A DNA stretch of 64,000 nt from Globisporangium splendens (lineage: Eukaryota; Oomycota; Peronosporomycetes; Pythiales; Pythiaceae), in assembly GCA_006386115.1 (NCBI GenBank), contig VFIW01000021.1:372001-436000 (forward strand). The letters run 5' to 3'. The stretch's first letter is position 1. Every line of letters begins with the position of its first letter. Shown here one piece after another: positions 1 to 11,878 of the stretch. Made by a program: the position numbers and the translations under genes. The notes below the pieces were generated by a model. It saw nothing but the letters and a program-made list of their open reading frames with translations, was not told the DNA's origin and ran no database searches.

Positions 1-281
1 GATCCTACGCGCGTGCCTGGCGTGCGAGGTCAGGCACACGTGACAGATCCGGTTTTTTCTGGCAGCTGCCAGGTATTTCATTTCCTTCCCGGAGCGGTCC
101 GTCAAGAAACTGGCTCCTGGCGTGCCCTCCCTGGGTAATAACCCGCAACTGTAACCCGCGCGGTGTGCTTGAAATAGCTCCCCTGAGCCCGTACCAATAA
201 TTCTGCATCACATGTGCAACGTTAAGTGGATCCGTAGAAAAGTGTGTAGTTTTATGCAAAACGGGACAGATATGCTGATTT
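1..281. other. Left-edge sequence, no gene seen
   Basis: The first 281 bases precede the recognisable endonuclease reading frame. They could be the 5' part of the LINE or host flank. I see no coding signal of its own on either strand; the minus-strand open frame here looks like a shadow. Confidence 0.4.
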
Positions 282-3200
282 GTGTGCATTGAGCAGATTG
301 GTGCAGTTGAGTTCTGTTCAAAAAAGGGACGAATAGAAGAGTACCGTAACCAACTGTTTACCGAGACTAACGCTACTTTTTGGACTTGGAGGAGATGGCT
401 CAATCAGCGAAGAACTAGCCTACCCACCGAGCGCAAAGGAGGAGTGGCGATCTTGTTGAATCCCTATTCGTGCATACCTACACTGGCTCCATGTAAGCAG
501 GATCAGTGGAATGCGCACTGGATGGCAGCTACGGTGACGTTGCGTGGTGAAACGGTGTTACTTCTCAACATCTACGCTCCTTCTACCGTATTTGCAAGGG
601 AAGCTTTCTACAGAGCACTATCAGGTCTCCTCTCGTCACATGATGGACCCATTCTGTGCGGTGGAGACTTTAACTGCACTCTCAACCAGATGGCAGACAG
701 GTCTCACAACAACCACAACAAAGTGCACGATTCCAGGGAATTGAAGAAACTGCTCCAGAAATTGAATCTTGTTGATACCCTCGAGGATGATGCTCTTCGC
801 GCCACCGACACACGAGACGTCAAAGCATTCCATCGACAACATCACACCTACTACTATACACTGCCTTCAGGTGACAGTGCCAGCAGTAGGCTCGACCGAT
901 GGTACTGCAGCAATGACCATCTCGACTGGGTTCGCAGCGTCTACCAAAGCGTAGCTGGTCCATTCTCCGATCACAATGGAGTCACGATCCGGGTAGCTGC
1001 TCCTGACAAGGTGATCCAAAGCAAGAAACCTCGAGTTGTCTATCCACTTCCGAAGAATGCAGCGGCGCATGCGGCGAGCATTGGAAAAGATTTCTTCGAA
1101 AAAGCTCATGATCAACTTGATGAATTACGTGGACGTTACTCTTCGCCTCGTGATTATGCTCTGGCCACAGCAAATTGGTGGGATGAAGCCAAGATCGCGC
1201 TCAGGATCGGGTACCTTGAAGCTAAAAAATCGTACTTCGCCAGATTGAATCAAGGATACAAGAAGAAAATCCAGAGGTTGCAGCGACGCCTCTCAGGATC
1301 AGAAGAGCAGATGCTCGATCACTCTGGTGGAGCGGTGAGTGATCATAACGTGGAGTTGTCGCAAGAGTTTCTTACCACCGCCACGAGTATCCGTCGTGCC
1401 ATTGCAGAATGCAAATCGAAGTGGCAGGCTTCGAAACGGGACCGCATTTTTCGGGAGCACATGCATCATGAACGAAAAACGAGCAAATCCTTCTACAAGC
1501 GTATCTCGACCAAGTTCCTTGACAACACTATCTTCACACTCGGTGGCACAGCGACTTGCGGGCCCATGCGTTCACGAGAACTTGCTGACGACATGGGAGA
1601 AGGATGGAAATCAATCATGCAACAGGCGCCCACTCTGCAAACTGACATCGATCAAATCCTCGATCCAGGAACAGCTATTCCTCCGTCGGACAGATTAGGC
1701 TTCCTGCTCAAACCGATCGATTCGAGTGAAATTAAACAGGCTGTGAAGAAATGCAAGAGAGGCAAAGCTCACGGTCCTGACGAACTCGGCAACGACTGGT
1801 ACAGAGACCACTGTGACGAGATTACCGGTCTATTCGAGCGACTTTTCAACTTGTGGATACCCGAATGCGTTCTACCAAGTTCGTTCAGTGAAGCCCATAT
1901 TCACTGCATAAAAAGTCCGTCTCTGCTGCATCGCCGCTGGACTACAGGCCAATCGCACTCCTCAACTCTGATTACAAAATATTCACACGGATATTTGCAA
2001 CCAGATTACGAACGTGCTCCCTTGGCTTATCCATCACATGCAAGCTGGTTTCGTTCCAGGGCGAGCAATCCCGACGACGATCGATGTGTTATTGGCTGCA
2101 CAACAGCGGGCCACGAGCGACCCCGCCATGTCCAGAGCGATCGCGTTGCTCCTTGATTTTGCTAAAGCCTATGATTCACTCGATCGCAGCTTTCTGGCAC
2201 AAGCGCTCCAGCATCTTGGATTCCCATTGAAGTTCGTACACTTAGTGAAGGTGTTACACTCTCAAACCACTTACAAGTTCATTGTCAACGGTTTCCTGTC
2301 GAGAAAGTACAACGTAACATCCGGAATTCGTCAAGGATGTCCGCTGGCCCCTCTTCTCTCCATCTTGGCGTTAGAGGTTCTTTATCGGAAAATCGAAGCG
2401 AGTGACGAAATACACGGCGTTGAACTCCAGGCAGCAGGATGCGCAACTGAAGTCAGACTTGGAGGATACGCAGACGACACGACCATTTATCTTAGCGATC
2501 CCAAGGATATTAATGCCGTGTTTGCAATCCTGGACAAATATGGAGCAGCTTCTGGGCTTCGAGTCAATCGGCACAAATCTGCAGTATTACCGCTGAACAA
2601 GGAATATAGCTCTACCGAAGAGTCAGTCAGTGGCATTCATGTGCTACAACGCGAGGAACATTGCCGCTACCTCGGCATCCAAGTCGGACAAACGCCTTCG
2701 AATGCAAGTAACTGGTCCAAGTGCATCCAAGTGCATCCAAGCCTTACGTGTCAGACTTCGACTTGCGCGTCTCAAAACTCACTCTGTCGCCCAACGCGCA
2801 GCAATTGCCAGTGCCGTCATCATACCCAAAGTGCTTTATGTGGCCAGGCACTCCTGGCCCTCTACGGCTATTGTCAATCAGCTACACGACCTAGTGAAAC
2901 AATTTGTCTGGGGCTCAAGGAATGGTAAGCCTGCGAAACCGTGGATGAAGGAAGAACAAGCCGAACTCAAAAAAATGAATGGAGGCTTGTCAGTACCCAA
3001 CATCAGAACTGAGCTGATGACGATGAGCACCACAGCAGTCCCCAAATGGGCACTCACAACCTCTCACATCGATCAGGTCATCGGGGAAATCTTGCTGCAC
3101 AACACAAGGGATTCTTCGACGTACATCACGCCGCTCGATGCAATTCCAAGGCGGCCACCCCAGCTTCGTGATAACATGTGGACAACTGGCGCAGCATTAT

Positions 3201-5422
3201 GTGCGTCGCTCCATTCTCGACCGTATGAGCCCAGAGAACGTGATAATGTACGTTGGTGTTACGAGCACTTCAAGTCGACAATTGTGCAGACTCAATGGGA
3301 TGGCGATGTGTTCCAGATCGATCTCAGCTCTAAAATGTCTGACAGGCTTCCAGGTATCATCGCTGAAGGACGAAAGCTACGCGGGACATTCTGTGCAGAA
3401 TGGTTGCCATACATGACCTCGACTGCAGATGGGTGGCTTCTTGATCCCAACGGCTCCCCTTACAAGCTTGCTCACACATCATTATCAGTTGGAACAGCAC
3501 AACTGGGTGACATACTTCGATGGGAGTGGATAAGACAAGGAGTGCTTAACTTCATCCCAACATGTGGAATCTCCGGATTCTCCCGGCCGTCTATTCGAGC
3601 GCTCGAGCGGTTATGTGCTACGTTGGTATCCAACTTACCACAGCTTCTGTATCGACCACAGCAAACAAATGTGCTTCGGCTGTACAACGGGCAACGTCAT
3701 TACAACCACGAATGGCATCTGCACACCAGCGAAGCAACTCGGACCCACGTCGACACGACCCTAGTCAAAGCTACGCATACAGTTCACTCCGCATTGGACT
3801 GTGACATCATGGCAACAAGAGACTTGAACGGGCAGAAGGTGTCGTTCCATGCACATCCACGTTTCACAAGATTCGTGCAACTATGGGGTGGCAACGGACG
3901 ATACAATACGGCCAGATCTTTCTATCGGCAACAAGTTGCAGCAACGAGGACACAAATTGGCAAAGATACTCGAGATGCAGCAGTCAACAAAGCTGTCCAT
4001 ACAGCAGGATCTCTGTGGCAAGGACTGCAATTAATCCAATGGAGCGAATTACACAACATCCCAGGGATTACTGTTTATACGGTCCAGACTCTTCTCCGGC
4101 TGAAAGCCAACCGACTCTCCATGTGGAACTAGGAGAAAGCTGATCTATCCTGCTCGAATCCCGAATGTTCCCAAGTTGTCCAATCTTCTGTTTAACATCT
4201 ATTCTGGGAGTGTCCGAAAGCCAAACTCGTGTGGAACTACTTTTATGCGCTATGGGCGAAGATCGGAATCACTCCTGGTCACGACCCCGCAATCTGGATC
4301 TTCAGTCTGGATCTACCACATACTCCAAGGCATGCATGGACCACGATCAAGAGACACATTATCGGACACAAGTTCTCCAATGAACATCTCCAAGATCACC
4401 TCTATCCCGTCGCACACATGCTGTGGCGATACATGAGCGCGTCGCTCATACAGACCATTTGGTGTGCGCATCTGCGACGCATGGATTCGGATCCAATCGA
4501 ATCGACTGCTGAGATGGCGATCATGATGACCAGATTAGAGGCAGGAATGCGAAACCTCACACGACTCGCTGAAGCGCAAGCTGGAGGCTCGGACGGTCAC
4601 ACGGTTGCAGCAGTTCTCAAGGCATATGTCGACTGCTTTCTCAGCCAAACAGACGCCATCCCCTTGACTCCAAGTGATACTCGCGGCGTTTACCTGCTGT
4701 TTTTCGATGGTGGATCACGCGGCAATCCAGGACCAGGAGGGACTGGATCCATTATCGTGCGTGTCCATAAGGACTCGCACACAGCCAGTTTAATTCGGGC
4801 CGCGAGCATGGCGTATAGCAGGAAGGACACGACCAACAACTTTGCCGAGTACTGGGGTCTCATACACGGACTCCGAGAAGCCCAACGCAGTCACTTCGAA
4901 CCGTTGCACGTGATTGGAGACAGTGCACTCATTATCTCCCAACAGCGAATGCATCGGTCCCCTCGACAGCACCGATTGGCACGCTTATACCAGACAAGTC
5001 GACGACTCGCGGATTGCATCGACATCCGAGGATGGTACCATCACTACCGTGCCTTCAACAAGATGGCGGACTCAGCCGCCAACATAGCCATGGACACCAG
5101 AACCTCAACGCAGGTTCACTTCCCAACTCAAAGAGCTGCTTTCAACAATCTCACCCAGGATCTTGACAACGACGTCATGCATTGGCTTATGCGAAGTTCG
5201 GAAGACCCAAGGTCATTGGACAACACAAGGCAGCCTCACATAGGACCAAGAGAACATACCATCCTGGTCAAAGATTATTTAGCATTCAGAAGTGATCTAT
5301 TGCAATCCGCGCTATAGACACATTTACACTCCTAGATGAAATTCGCAATGAAGATTAGGTAGGAGAATGGATATTGTAGGTCACGACGATGAACCTAAAC
5401 TACACCCTCCTTATAAAGACAA
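282..5422 (+). mobile_element. Degenerate non-LTR (LINE) retrotransposon, copy 1
   Basis: LINE-type element with, in order, an AP-endonuclease domain (NIYAP, CGGDFNC, SSRLDRWY and SDHNGV motifs, about 580-990), a reverse transcriptase (DFAKAYDSLDR about 2157, GIRQGCPLAP about 2323, YADDTTIYL about 2467), a zinc-knuckle-like region (about 4140-4230) and RNase H (DGGSRGNPGPGG at 4707; downstream E and D residues retained). The frame breaks near 1920-2010, at the 10-bp tandem duplication near 2720, at a TAG at 4130-4132 (the second copy in this window has a sense codon there), and near 4200. The 5' end of the endonuclease is unclear, and I could not place the 5' boundary or a target-site duplication. 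The 3' end has no poly-A; it ends near a TTATAAAGACAA stretch at 5411-5422, shared with copy 2. RNase H at the C-terminus suggests an I/Tad-like or RNH-bearing L1-like clade (inference). Confidence 0.9.
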
Positions 5423-5780
5423 GAACTAGCGTAAGAAAGGGGCATGTGCGCAGTTGGGAAACAATGTGTTGGAGGTCTGTTCCGTCATGGCTGGTTGGAG
5501 TAGATGTCGAGTCTTGATTTGGCGGAGAAGCGCCATGGCATGACGCAAACGCCGCGAGGACTGTAAATTGTAGAGTTGATGGCGGACTTGGACATCGATT
5601 CTTGAAAACCGCTGCATTTCGATCCATCCAGATGACACGCACGGTGATTGCTCGGGCTGTGTTCCACAGAGTGAGAAGCGACTGCTTGGCGTGAACCCAT
5701 TGACGGTAAACCGACAGAGTGGGCGTTCTCTTCGTGACCGAGTATACTGCGAAATTCGTTGTTGTCGTGAAAAACATCGA
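5423..5780 (-). pseudogene. Relic of a second, different LINE (C-terminal piece)
   Basis: A minus-strand open stretch encodes a WNTARAITVRVIWMDRNAAVF-type segment. This resembles the short conserved W...RN..VF tail found after the reverse transcriptase in many LINEs. No catalytic motif is left. It lies directly against the 3' end of LINE copy 1, in opposite orientation, so copy 1 may have landed in or beside an older LINE. The family assignment rests on one short motif and is weak. The same interval is the immediate upstream region of the IQ/WW gene at 5821. Confidence 0.4.
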
Positions 5781-5820
5781 TTAACAAACAAAAGACATCC
5801 GACTCCTGCTATTTTGGAGA

Positions 5821-6825
5821 ATGTTGGGCATAAAAAAAGGTGAATCTGGTTTCTCACTGCTTGCTCGTCTGAAGGCGATCATGGATGAGGAAGCCCGAGC
5901 TCGAGAGCAGGAGATCAAAGAGCTGGAGATGCAGATGCTGGAGCGCGCACGGAAAGAGAAAGAATGTATCGCAACTCGAAATGCCGCTGCGAGTAAGATC
6001 CAGTCGCTGGTTCGCGGGTACATTGGCTGTCAACGTGTGGAGGTGATCCAAGACAAAATTGAAAAGGAACGAGAGACCCGCGCGAAAGCACTTGAAGCGA
6101 CTCTAGCTGAAGCTGAAGCGAAGGTCGCGGAAGCACTATCGGCTGACGCGACTTCGAGTGCAGAAGACGAATCCAGTGATACAGGTGAATGGGTGGAGTA
6201 CTGGGACGAGAACGTGCAAGCTTCGTACTTTTACAACATTTGCACACAGGAGGCCAGTTGGACACGCCCCGTGTCTGCACCTTCAGTGTCATCGAAGGCG
6301 CTTGAGATTGTCCTGACAGCGACAACGCCAACTGTCGACCATGAGGAAGACAATTACGCGAACTACAGCTTGGAGATGGTCGGTGAGAACGGGTATCCAG
6401 GTGCTGGTGCAGGCGGCGAAGGTTATGCTGACCAATATGGATACTACGATCAGTGCGGTCAGTATCACTATTACGAAGAGGTTCCCGCAAATGCGAATGC
6501 GGCAGCAGCGTACTCTGGAGCTCAAATGATGCGGGCTGCTGGAATGTACCCAGGGTATGCATCTGCGTACGCGTATCAAGCAGCGATGGCGTCCATGATG
6601 TTTGGTACAGCCATGGGCTTTGCCAACCCCATGATGCAGCAGTGTGCGAATCCCATGATGCAGCAATACGCGAACCCAATGACGGCTCAACCTGCAGCAA
6701 GTCCGACAGAGACTGTCTCTGATACGGGTGCTGCACCGCCGGACCCGTGGGAGAAATTCTTCGATCAATACACTGGAGCTGCGTACTACTACAACAATAT
6801 CACAGGAGAAAAGTATTGGGCATAA
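5821..6825 (+). CDS. IQ-motif and WW-domain protein (334 aa)
   Basis: Single-exon gene. The N-terminal 110 residues are charged coiled coil with one IQ-like calmodulin-binding motif (AASKIQSLVRGYIG, about residues 56-70). A WW domain follows (about 124-152, EWVEYWDENVQASYFYN...SW). The middle is rich in Gly/Tyr/Ala/Met with NPMMQQ repeats. A second WW-like module (about 307-334, PWEKFFDQYTGAAYYYNN) ends at the stop codon without its last Pro. WW domains bind proline-rich ligands, and the IQ motif suggests calmodulin or myosin-light-chain contact, so this is probably an adaptor; the pathway is unknown. The start at 5821 is the first ATG of the open frame; an upstream exon cannot be excluded. 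The stop lies only 28 nt from the stop of the convergent APC6 gene. Confidence 0.85.
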   Translation: MLGIKKGESGFSLLARLKAIMDEEARAREQEIKELEMQMLERARKEKECIATRNAAASKIQSLVRGYIGCQRVEVIQDKIEKERETRAKALEATLAEAEAKVAEALSADATSSAEDESSDTGEWVEYWDENVQASYFYNICTQEASWTRPVSAPSVSSKALEIVLTATTPTVDHEEDNYANYSLEMVGENGYPGAGAGGEGYADQYGYYDQCGQYHYYEEVPANANAAAAYSGAQMMRAAGMYPGYASAYAYQAAMASMMFGTAMGFANPMMQQCANPMMQQYANPMTAQPAASPTETVSDTGAAPPDPWEKFFDQYTGAAYYYNNITGEKYWA

Positions 6826-6853
6826 CGTCAACCTGTTCTTCTGAAGGTAGTTG

Positions 6854-9800
6854 TTATTCGTCTAGATTCATCGAGCTGTCGTCCGAGAAATCTAAACTTG
6901 AATACACCAGCAAACGGTGACTTGGTTCGATGCTGCTAAACGAGTTGTCAAGCTGCAGAGTCCGTCGCACAGTGTCTTCTCCTTGGGAAGTGTCCGTTGG
7001 CCGACCGAGGATACTGGAGTGGAGACCCATCGGCGTTCTGCGCTCTGGCGTCGGGACGGTAAATGAACTGAGCGAGCTATGGCTTGATGAAAGCGATTCC
7101 TCAAAAGCGACAGTGATCATTTCGCCAGCTAACGTGTCTTCGGGATTGTACGCCAGAGCCTGTTGTCACGAGATACGGGTAAGCATTTTACACATATTAC
7201 CCAGGCACTAAGAAACGACAACAGCTTACCGCATGGTATGATTCAATCGCCTCCTCTAAATTTCCCTTCATGTGGTACGTAAACCCAAGCGCCGCTAGGA
7301 TCGAAGCCTACAAGTTTAGCAATACACGCTCAAAGTGAGTCCATCTCTACACCAAGTGAACATTGGCAGAAACAGTGTTGCGTACATTTCGCGGGGATAA
7401 ACGCAAAGCACTCTGGAAATAATGGATGGCTTGATCGTAGTTCCTGTATGCACAACAGCAACAGTTTGTTACATTTCATCTTCGCGCACACAAGCAATTG
7501 CAATTGTAACTCACCTCATTTTACGATGCGAGTACCCAAGATTAAATAGAGTAGGCTCCCATGCTTCCATCAGCCGCTAAGGGCCACAACACGTAAGAAA
7601 CGAGTCAACCTTTTAAATACTCAAACTGACATGTGTTCCATCTAGGTCACGTACCTCGGGCAGATGCTTGCAAAGCTGCAGCGCTTTCGTGAACATTTCA
7701 ATCGCCATCGGATAGTTCTTCTGCTTGTAGTACGCCGTGCCGAGCTCATTGTACACCAACGGATCAGTCGGGCAGATGGCGCTTGCTTGCTTGATGAATT
7801 CAATTGCTTGAGGTAGATTATTCGTCCGCAAATGCTCCATGCCAATGAAAAGCGGTGGGAGATGGGATCCGGGAAAGAGACTTGAAGCTGTTCGGTATGA
7901 CGACATCGCTTGATCGCTCTCGTCCTGAGCCGCAAAAGAGTTCCCGAAACCTATCCAAGCTGGAGCGTATGTTGGCTCCAGTGTCGTCGCTTTGCTATAC
8001 GTTTGAATCGCACAATTGAACCGTCAGTTTTCACAACACATTGGCCTCCTAAACAACTGAAAAGCAAACAAGTGCGGCTCACATACTGGAAGTATCGCTG
8101 AGCCGCTTCGTATTTCTTGACAAGCAAATAGTAGCAACCAACAGTATACCAAGCAGATGCCTTCTTCGGATACACGTCCACCTGGTCGCCCAACGCAAGT
8201 CAAAAAACGACTAGTACAGAAAGTTGTCCCATTATCACACTGAAGAAATCACATACCATTTGATGAGCATAATGGTACAACTCTCGTTTCTTTCCCAGCT
8301 CGACGAGTGTTGCCACATATACGGCAATCACTCGTGAATTGAAAGGATCTTCATCCCGCACCCTGCAGAACAGATTCATAAGCATGAGCGTCCAATCTCG
8401 CAAACATTACAACTGCAGGAGTCTCTCGCTCAGGGATTTCAACGCACCATTCACAAATTTCGTTCGCTTTCTGGATATCATGCTGATAATAGTACGTTTC
8501 CGCTTTCACGATATTCTACAACACAAGATTAACAAAGTGATCAAAAAGAGTAAAAGTGAAAACCGATAGATTGCGTGATTCGTACCAGATCAAGGTTTCC
8601 CTTCATTCCACATTTCTCTTCGATGTCATTGAACTTTTCACTGATTGTTGGGTTCGCGTCATACTAAACAAACAGATTGAATGCCACAAACTGAAATGAG
8701 CAAGTGAATGGAACAAACGGAGCAGAACAATGCTTTGTATAAAGTACCTTTCCGATGTGCGACTGATACAGCAAACGAAGCAAGCCCAGTTCGTCCGTCG
8801 AGAAATTGAGCGATGCGACAAGCTTCTTCTCCTCGTCGGAAGACAGCATTTGCTTATCAAATAGGTGGAAGAATGCCTAACCATAACGATAGGGAAACGA
8901 ATTGGTATCAGTCCACACTCGCTTGATCATACTCTAAACGAAAAAGACAGCATTGTGTACCTCAGAGTTGTAGACGTCACACCGTAATGCGATACGAAAG
9001 TACAGCGCAGCATTATCCCGGTTACCGACTGCTTCAAATGTCTCACCCATGAGCAGCGCCAGTGCTGACACGATATTGATGGAGACGACATCATCTGGAT
9101 CTTCGCTGTCTCGGTCAAATCGTCTCGCGAAAGCAATTATCGCATTCTCGTTCTCGGGAAGCACTTTGCCTATTAAATCCAAGCACTCTTCTCGTTGCTT
9201 GATCGCCAGCTGATCATTTGTTTTAGCGGGCATCGCATCGCACAAAGTCAGTATCAGCACAATAGTCACCACTAGCCTTGATAAATAGTACGCACCATGC
9301 ATTGACCAAGGAGTAGGAGCGCTTTCAGTGTCGATGATCGGATGGCGTGAACGTTGTCGATCTGCACGAGGTCCATTTTCTTGATCGCATGAATCGCGCG
9401 GTGGTACTCGTGGTTCAAGTAGCATGTGTCTGCAAACATTAGCACATCCTGCGCGTGTCCTGGCGAAATCGTGAGCTGCCACGAACCACATATATCACGT
9501 CCGCCACCAACAAACCGAGCAAAAAAGCAGCAAGTTAGCTTCGACAGTAACGGCTGAAGGGACGCAGCACATAAGCAAATTCACACTTACAAGCTTGTCT
9601 GCGTAAAACAGAGCTGCAGCCACTTGATGGCGCTTGATACAACTTCGCACAAGTTGCCGCAGTTTCGCGATCGTGCGGTTTGGTCCAGTCGGGTGAATCA
9701 ACGGCGGAGAACCATGGCTCAGACGCTGCTGTCTTAATTTGCTCATCCTACCACTATGCGTTGGTGTGCTGCCATTCACGTTCGTGCTGTAACGGAGCCC

Positions 9801-9917
9801 CGAGCTCTTCGCGTCGCTGCTGCTCGCGCTTTTCCATCCTGCATCGTCCTGCGCTGGGGACTTTTCGGGCATCTCGAGGGGCTTGGGCCGCACGTTGCGC
9901 TGACAGTAGGAGTTCAT
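6854..9917 (-). CDS. CDC16: Anaphase-promoting complex subunit 6 (Cdc16/APC6), TPR protein
   Basis: TPR subunit of the APC/C ubiquitin ligase, which drives mitotic cyclin and securin turnover in the nucleus. I read 13 exons: 9917-9591, 9475-9296, 9209-8961, 8876-8748, 8663-8586, 8515-8448, 8362-8257, 8181-8087, 7994-7655, 7576-7515, 7443-7386, 7307-7230, 7159-6854. They join in frame with GT...AG borders to 691 codons. Family hallmarks include the RQLVRSCIKRHQVAAALFYA start of the TPR array, YPKKASAWYTVGCYYLL, APAWIGFGNSFA, LFIGMEHLRTNN, PTLFNLGYSHRKM and GFTYHMKGNLEEAIESYH. The C-terminal tail (about 90 aa) is Ser-rich. The start is uncertain. 9917 is the only in-frame ATG found, but the frame stays open upstream to about 10385 and that part looks coding (acidic, with IDLTIDEE-like SUMO-interaction motif), so an upstream exon may carry the true start. 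Confidence 0.93.
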
Positions 9918-10385
9918 AATGGCAAACGGTCGCGCGCTGACCTGCGGCGTCGTTAAATTGATAGTGTCCTGACTCGCCTCGCTCTCTGTGGCACCTCCGT
10001 CGTCGTCGTCGTCGTTTCCGTCGCCTTCTTCGTCGATCGTGAGGTCGATGGCGTCGATGTTGAAGCCTGACGGTCTATCGATAGACGCCGCGACGCGTCG
10101 CTTCCGCTTGCGGTGCCTGTCCACGGCGCCGACGCCTGGCGCGTCCAATGCGGTCAGTCTCGCACTCGCCGCTGCAACCGGCGTCTGAAATAACGGCGGT
10201 TGACACACGGACGAGGTGGAGACGGACCCTGATGCTGCAGACCCTGGAGCTCGTAACGTGGAAGACGTTGATGGCAGAAGCCCGCTGCCCGGCGTGGACG
10301 CGCCTGTCGGAGTAACAAACGGATGAGAAATGGCGGCCGAAGGGAGGTATGCTTTTCTCCTACGATCGAGGAGAAAAACACGCAA
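9918..10385 (-). other. Probable N-terminal extension of APC6
   Basis: This open frame continues directly upstream of the first ATG of APC6. It encodes Ser/Pro-rich sequence, a basic RHRKRKRR cluster that could be a nuclear localisation signal, and two hydrophobic-acidic motifs (IDLTIDEE and DTINLTTP) of the SUMO-interacting type. No in-frame ATG is present, so it is either coding sequence joined to an unseen upstream exon, or 5' leader that happens to be open. I favour coding from its composition. Confidence 0.45.
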
Positions 10386-11878
10386 ATATACGCACTCGGT
10401 AGACTTTCGGTTCTTAACTCAAACTGCGGAAGGCGCCAACGCAGCTGGATTCGCTTGATCCAACAGAACGCCTCTTCTTTCTTGGCTTCGCTCCTTCTCT
10501 CTTCAGCGCGTTTAAATGAGAACGACAGCGCGCCTATTTCCACGTCTCTCAAAGCAAGCACGTGCCGAATGCAGCGCTCCAGATCGTAAATCAGGGTTCG
10601 TTGACTCTCACGCAGACCAGCTTTTCTGCAGTCCACCACGGCAACGGCACTGGCTGCACTGAAACTCGTTTCTTCTCTGGTTCTCTCCCCTTCTTCCTCT
10701 TCTCCACACTCGTTGGACGCCAGACCTGACGAAGCTCTCGAATCACCAGTAACAAGTCAAACGATGGACGCGCTTTCGCCGCTCGTCTTGCGTGCGCCTA
10801 CTCCCACGAAAACAACGCCACGGAAAGAACGCCACTTGATTCCACACGCCTTCTCCTGCTGCTGCTGCTCAGACCCTTCGTCGCGCTGCTTACCCTGCGT
10901 CCGCGATCCCTTCGCGCGCGCGACTTCAGTCTTCCTCTCGGCGCCTTTGTTCCCTTTCTTCCCTCACTTTGCTGTTGGCAAATTTCAAAAAATGCAAAAT
11001 GAGCAAGTGTCATTTTCAGTGTGGCCCACACAAGTTGATAAATAAGGTGGGCCACGTCAAATATCGAGCTCAAGGCTTCTGCCACCGACTGTAGCCGTTT
11101 CTCTTGCACGAAAGGTACAGTGCGTCAACACGGAAGGATTGCACTCAAGCGAAACTGCCATCACCACCATAAAATGAAAACTTTGCAATTGAGTAAATGA
11201 AATTGACATCAGCTAATGCAGAGTGCTTTTAAGAGTTTACGATGCGAGGTCAGCAGGAAACAGTGTGAGAGAGAATAGAGCGCTCGGATGCAAACCGGTC
11301 TTTGTGTGCGATAGACTGCCGGCTGGTGAGACAAACATGCTATGGACCTCTCTTCAAAGGGGATTTTCTCAGCAGTACCCTACCCAGTTCTCACACACAC
11401 TTGCCACACCGCCAATGAGCCATCGGATTCTTAGCAGGATAGGGTTTATAGTCTAAATGATGCAGCAAATCTGTGTTTTGTGTGAGAGGATCTTCTAGCA
11501 ATGTAGTACACTTGTTCCTGATATTTGTTCACAATTTTCGCCACCATACTCACACACGAACCCACGATCGTTTTCACTCTATTTCAACTCCAGGCTTCCA
11601 TTTGTACTGCGAAAGTCGTCCGTCTATCGTTTTGGAGTTTCCCCTTTTCTCTGTGAAGCCATCTGTGCCCCAACCCACCCATTCTCGAACGAGTGTGTAC
11701 CAGTCGGTGCCATCAACTGTACACCTCACTCAGTCATCGTCGCCTACGTCACACACAACATTGGCACAATCACTTGGCCGTCGCACCCGAAGAGCTACGC
11801 GCATCCAAGCAGCTTTTGGGCTGCGCATTCCGCAATCCACAGGCTCAAGCGCACTAGAGAGACATCCGTAGTCCCAAC
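10386..11878. promoter_or_regulatory. Divergent intergenic region between APC6 and the lipase gene
   Basis: About 1.5 kb separating head-to-head genes. The APC6 side (10400-11100) is GC-rich with CTCTTCTTCTC-type pyrimidine runs. The lipase side (11450-11878) is rich in CA and CT, as is common in oomycete leaders. I see no convincing gene or RNA here, and no core promoter element I could name with confidence. Confidence 0.4.
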
